Shown: one piece after another, positions 63,820 through 64,000 of the stretch
Numbering within the stretch: the stretch's first letter is position 1
Layout: every line of letters starts with the position of its first letter
NCBI GenBank assembly: GCA_032622095.1
Contig: CP136066.1
Location: 64,016,609 to 64,080,608, forward strand
Length of the DNA stretch: 64,000 nucleotides
Direction of reading: 5' to 3'
DNA from: Siphonodentalium dalli
Taxonomy: Eukaryota > Mollusca > Scaphopoda > Gadilida > Siphonodentaliidae
Translations under genes and position numbers: made by a program
The notes under the pieces: generated by a model
The model's input: the letters and a program-made list of their open reading frames with translations, nothing else
The model's database searches: none
Told to the model about the DNA's origin: nothing

Positions 63820-64000
63820 ACTGTCCTCCAGGCGGCTCCTAATTGTCAATAAATGACAGCGAGCTGTCATATATGAAGAAGAAGAAAATTAAGGAACAGA
63901 CAATAACTAAGAAATATATTCCCCACATTATTTTTCGACTTCAAAGGTTCCCTGTCAAAACTTCAAAAAGTTCCAAGGTTTTGCACCGGTACTCGTAGAA
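63820..64000. other. No recognisable feature
   Basis: Window edge; AT-rich sequence with a short inverted pair (TGACAGCGAGCTGTCA at 63853). Confidence 0.4.

Overview
This is a metazoan nuclear genome window: AT-rich, with small intron-split genes buried in transposon-derived repeats. The tail motifs (GAGCTAAAAA ends, AAGGGCCATAACTCT units, TATACCCCC-bounded units) are of a kind I associate with marine lophotrochozoans such as molluscs or brachiopods. That is inference from memory; I cannot name the species.

Host genes. (1) 792-10668, minus: a complete CCDC97 gene that I assembled from four exons with matching phases (594+64+112+415 nt, 394 aa). (2) 32967-41584, plus: a two-coding-exon gene for a 618-aa acidic zinc-finger protein with a SUMO-interaction-like motif; family not recognised. 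(3) 57684-60952, minus: the last three coding exons of ERG28, a sterol-biosynthesis scaffold; its 5' part lies outside the window or is not visible. Two weaker coding traces are an orphan 53-codon terminal exon (7154-7312) inside a CCDC97 intron and collagen-like Gly-X-Y exon copies (61765-62087).

Mobile DNA fills almost everything else. There are about 17 copies of a hairpin hAT-like MITE, ten with recognisable 8-bp target duplications. There are also near-perfect palindromic pogo/Tc1-like MITEs, several TTAA-flanked piggyBac-like MITE families sharing one hairpin core, and four hAT elements (three with an ATTCGATTCGA subterminal array, two of these with BED-finger relics; one with a GATAC array and a BED relic). 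A 1650-bp MULE-like element has a 9-bp duplication and a paralogous empty site in the same window. Larger inverted-repeat elements lie at 10869-15273, 19319-23378 and 24291-26314, and there are LINE reverse-transcriptase tails. Tandem arrays of 55, 52, 32 and about 160 bp are present.

Layout: 1-10.7 kb CCDC97 with repeat-filled introns; 10.9-15.3 kb a nested 4.4-kb element; 15.5-18.3 kb an old repeat split by two insertions; 19.3-26.3 kb two inverted-repeat elements; 28.8-29.5 kb a Harbinger-like element; 31.5-41.7 kb the zinc-finger gene; 41.7-57 kb dense MITEs and satellites; 57.7-61 kb ERG28; 61-64 kb collagen-like copies, LINE tails and a TTAA element.

The main theme is how close repeats sit to splice sites. 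Of the 14 splice sites I can place in the three genes, nine have a repeat or MITE within about 45 bp. In one case the MITE target duplication covers intron positions +3 to +10 of a 5' splice site.
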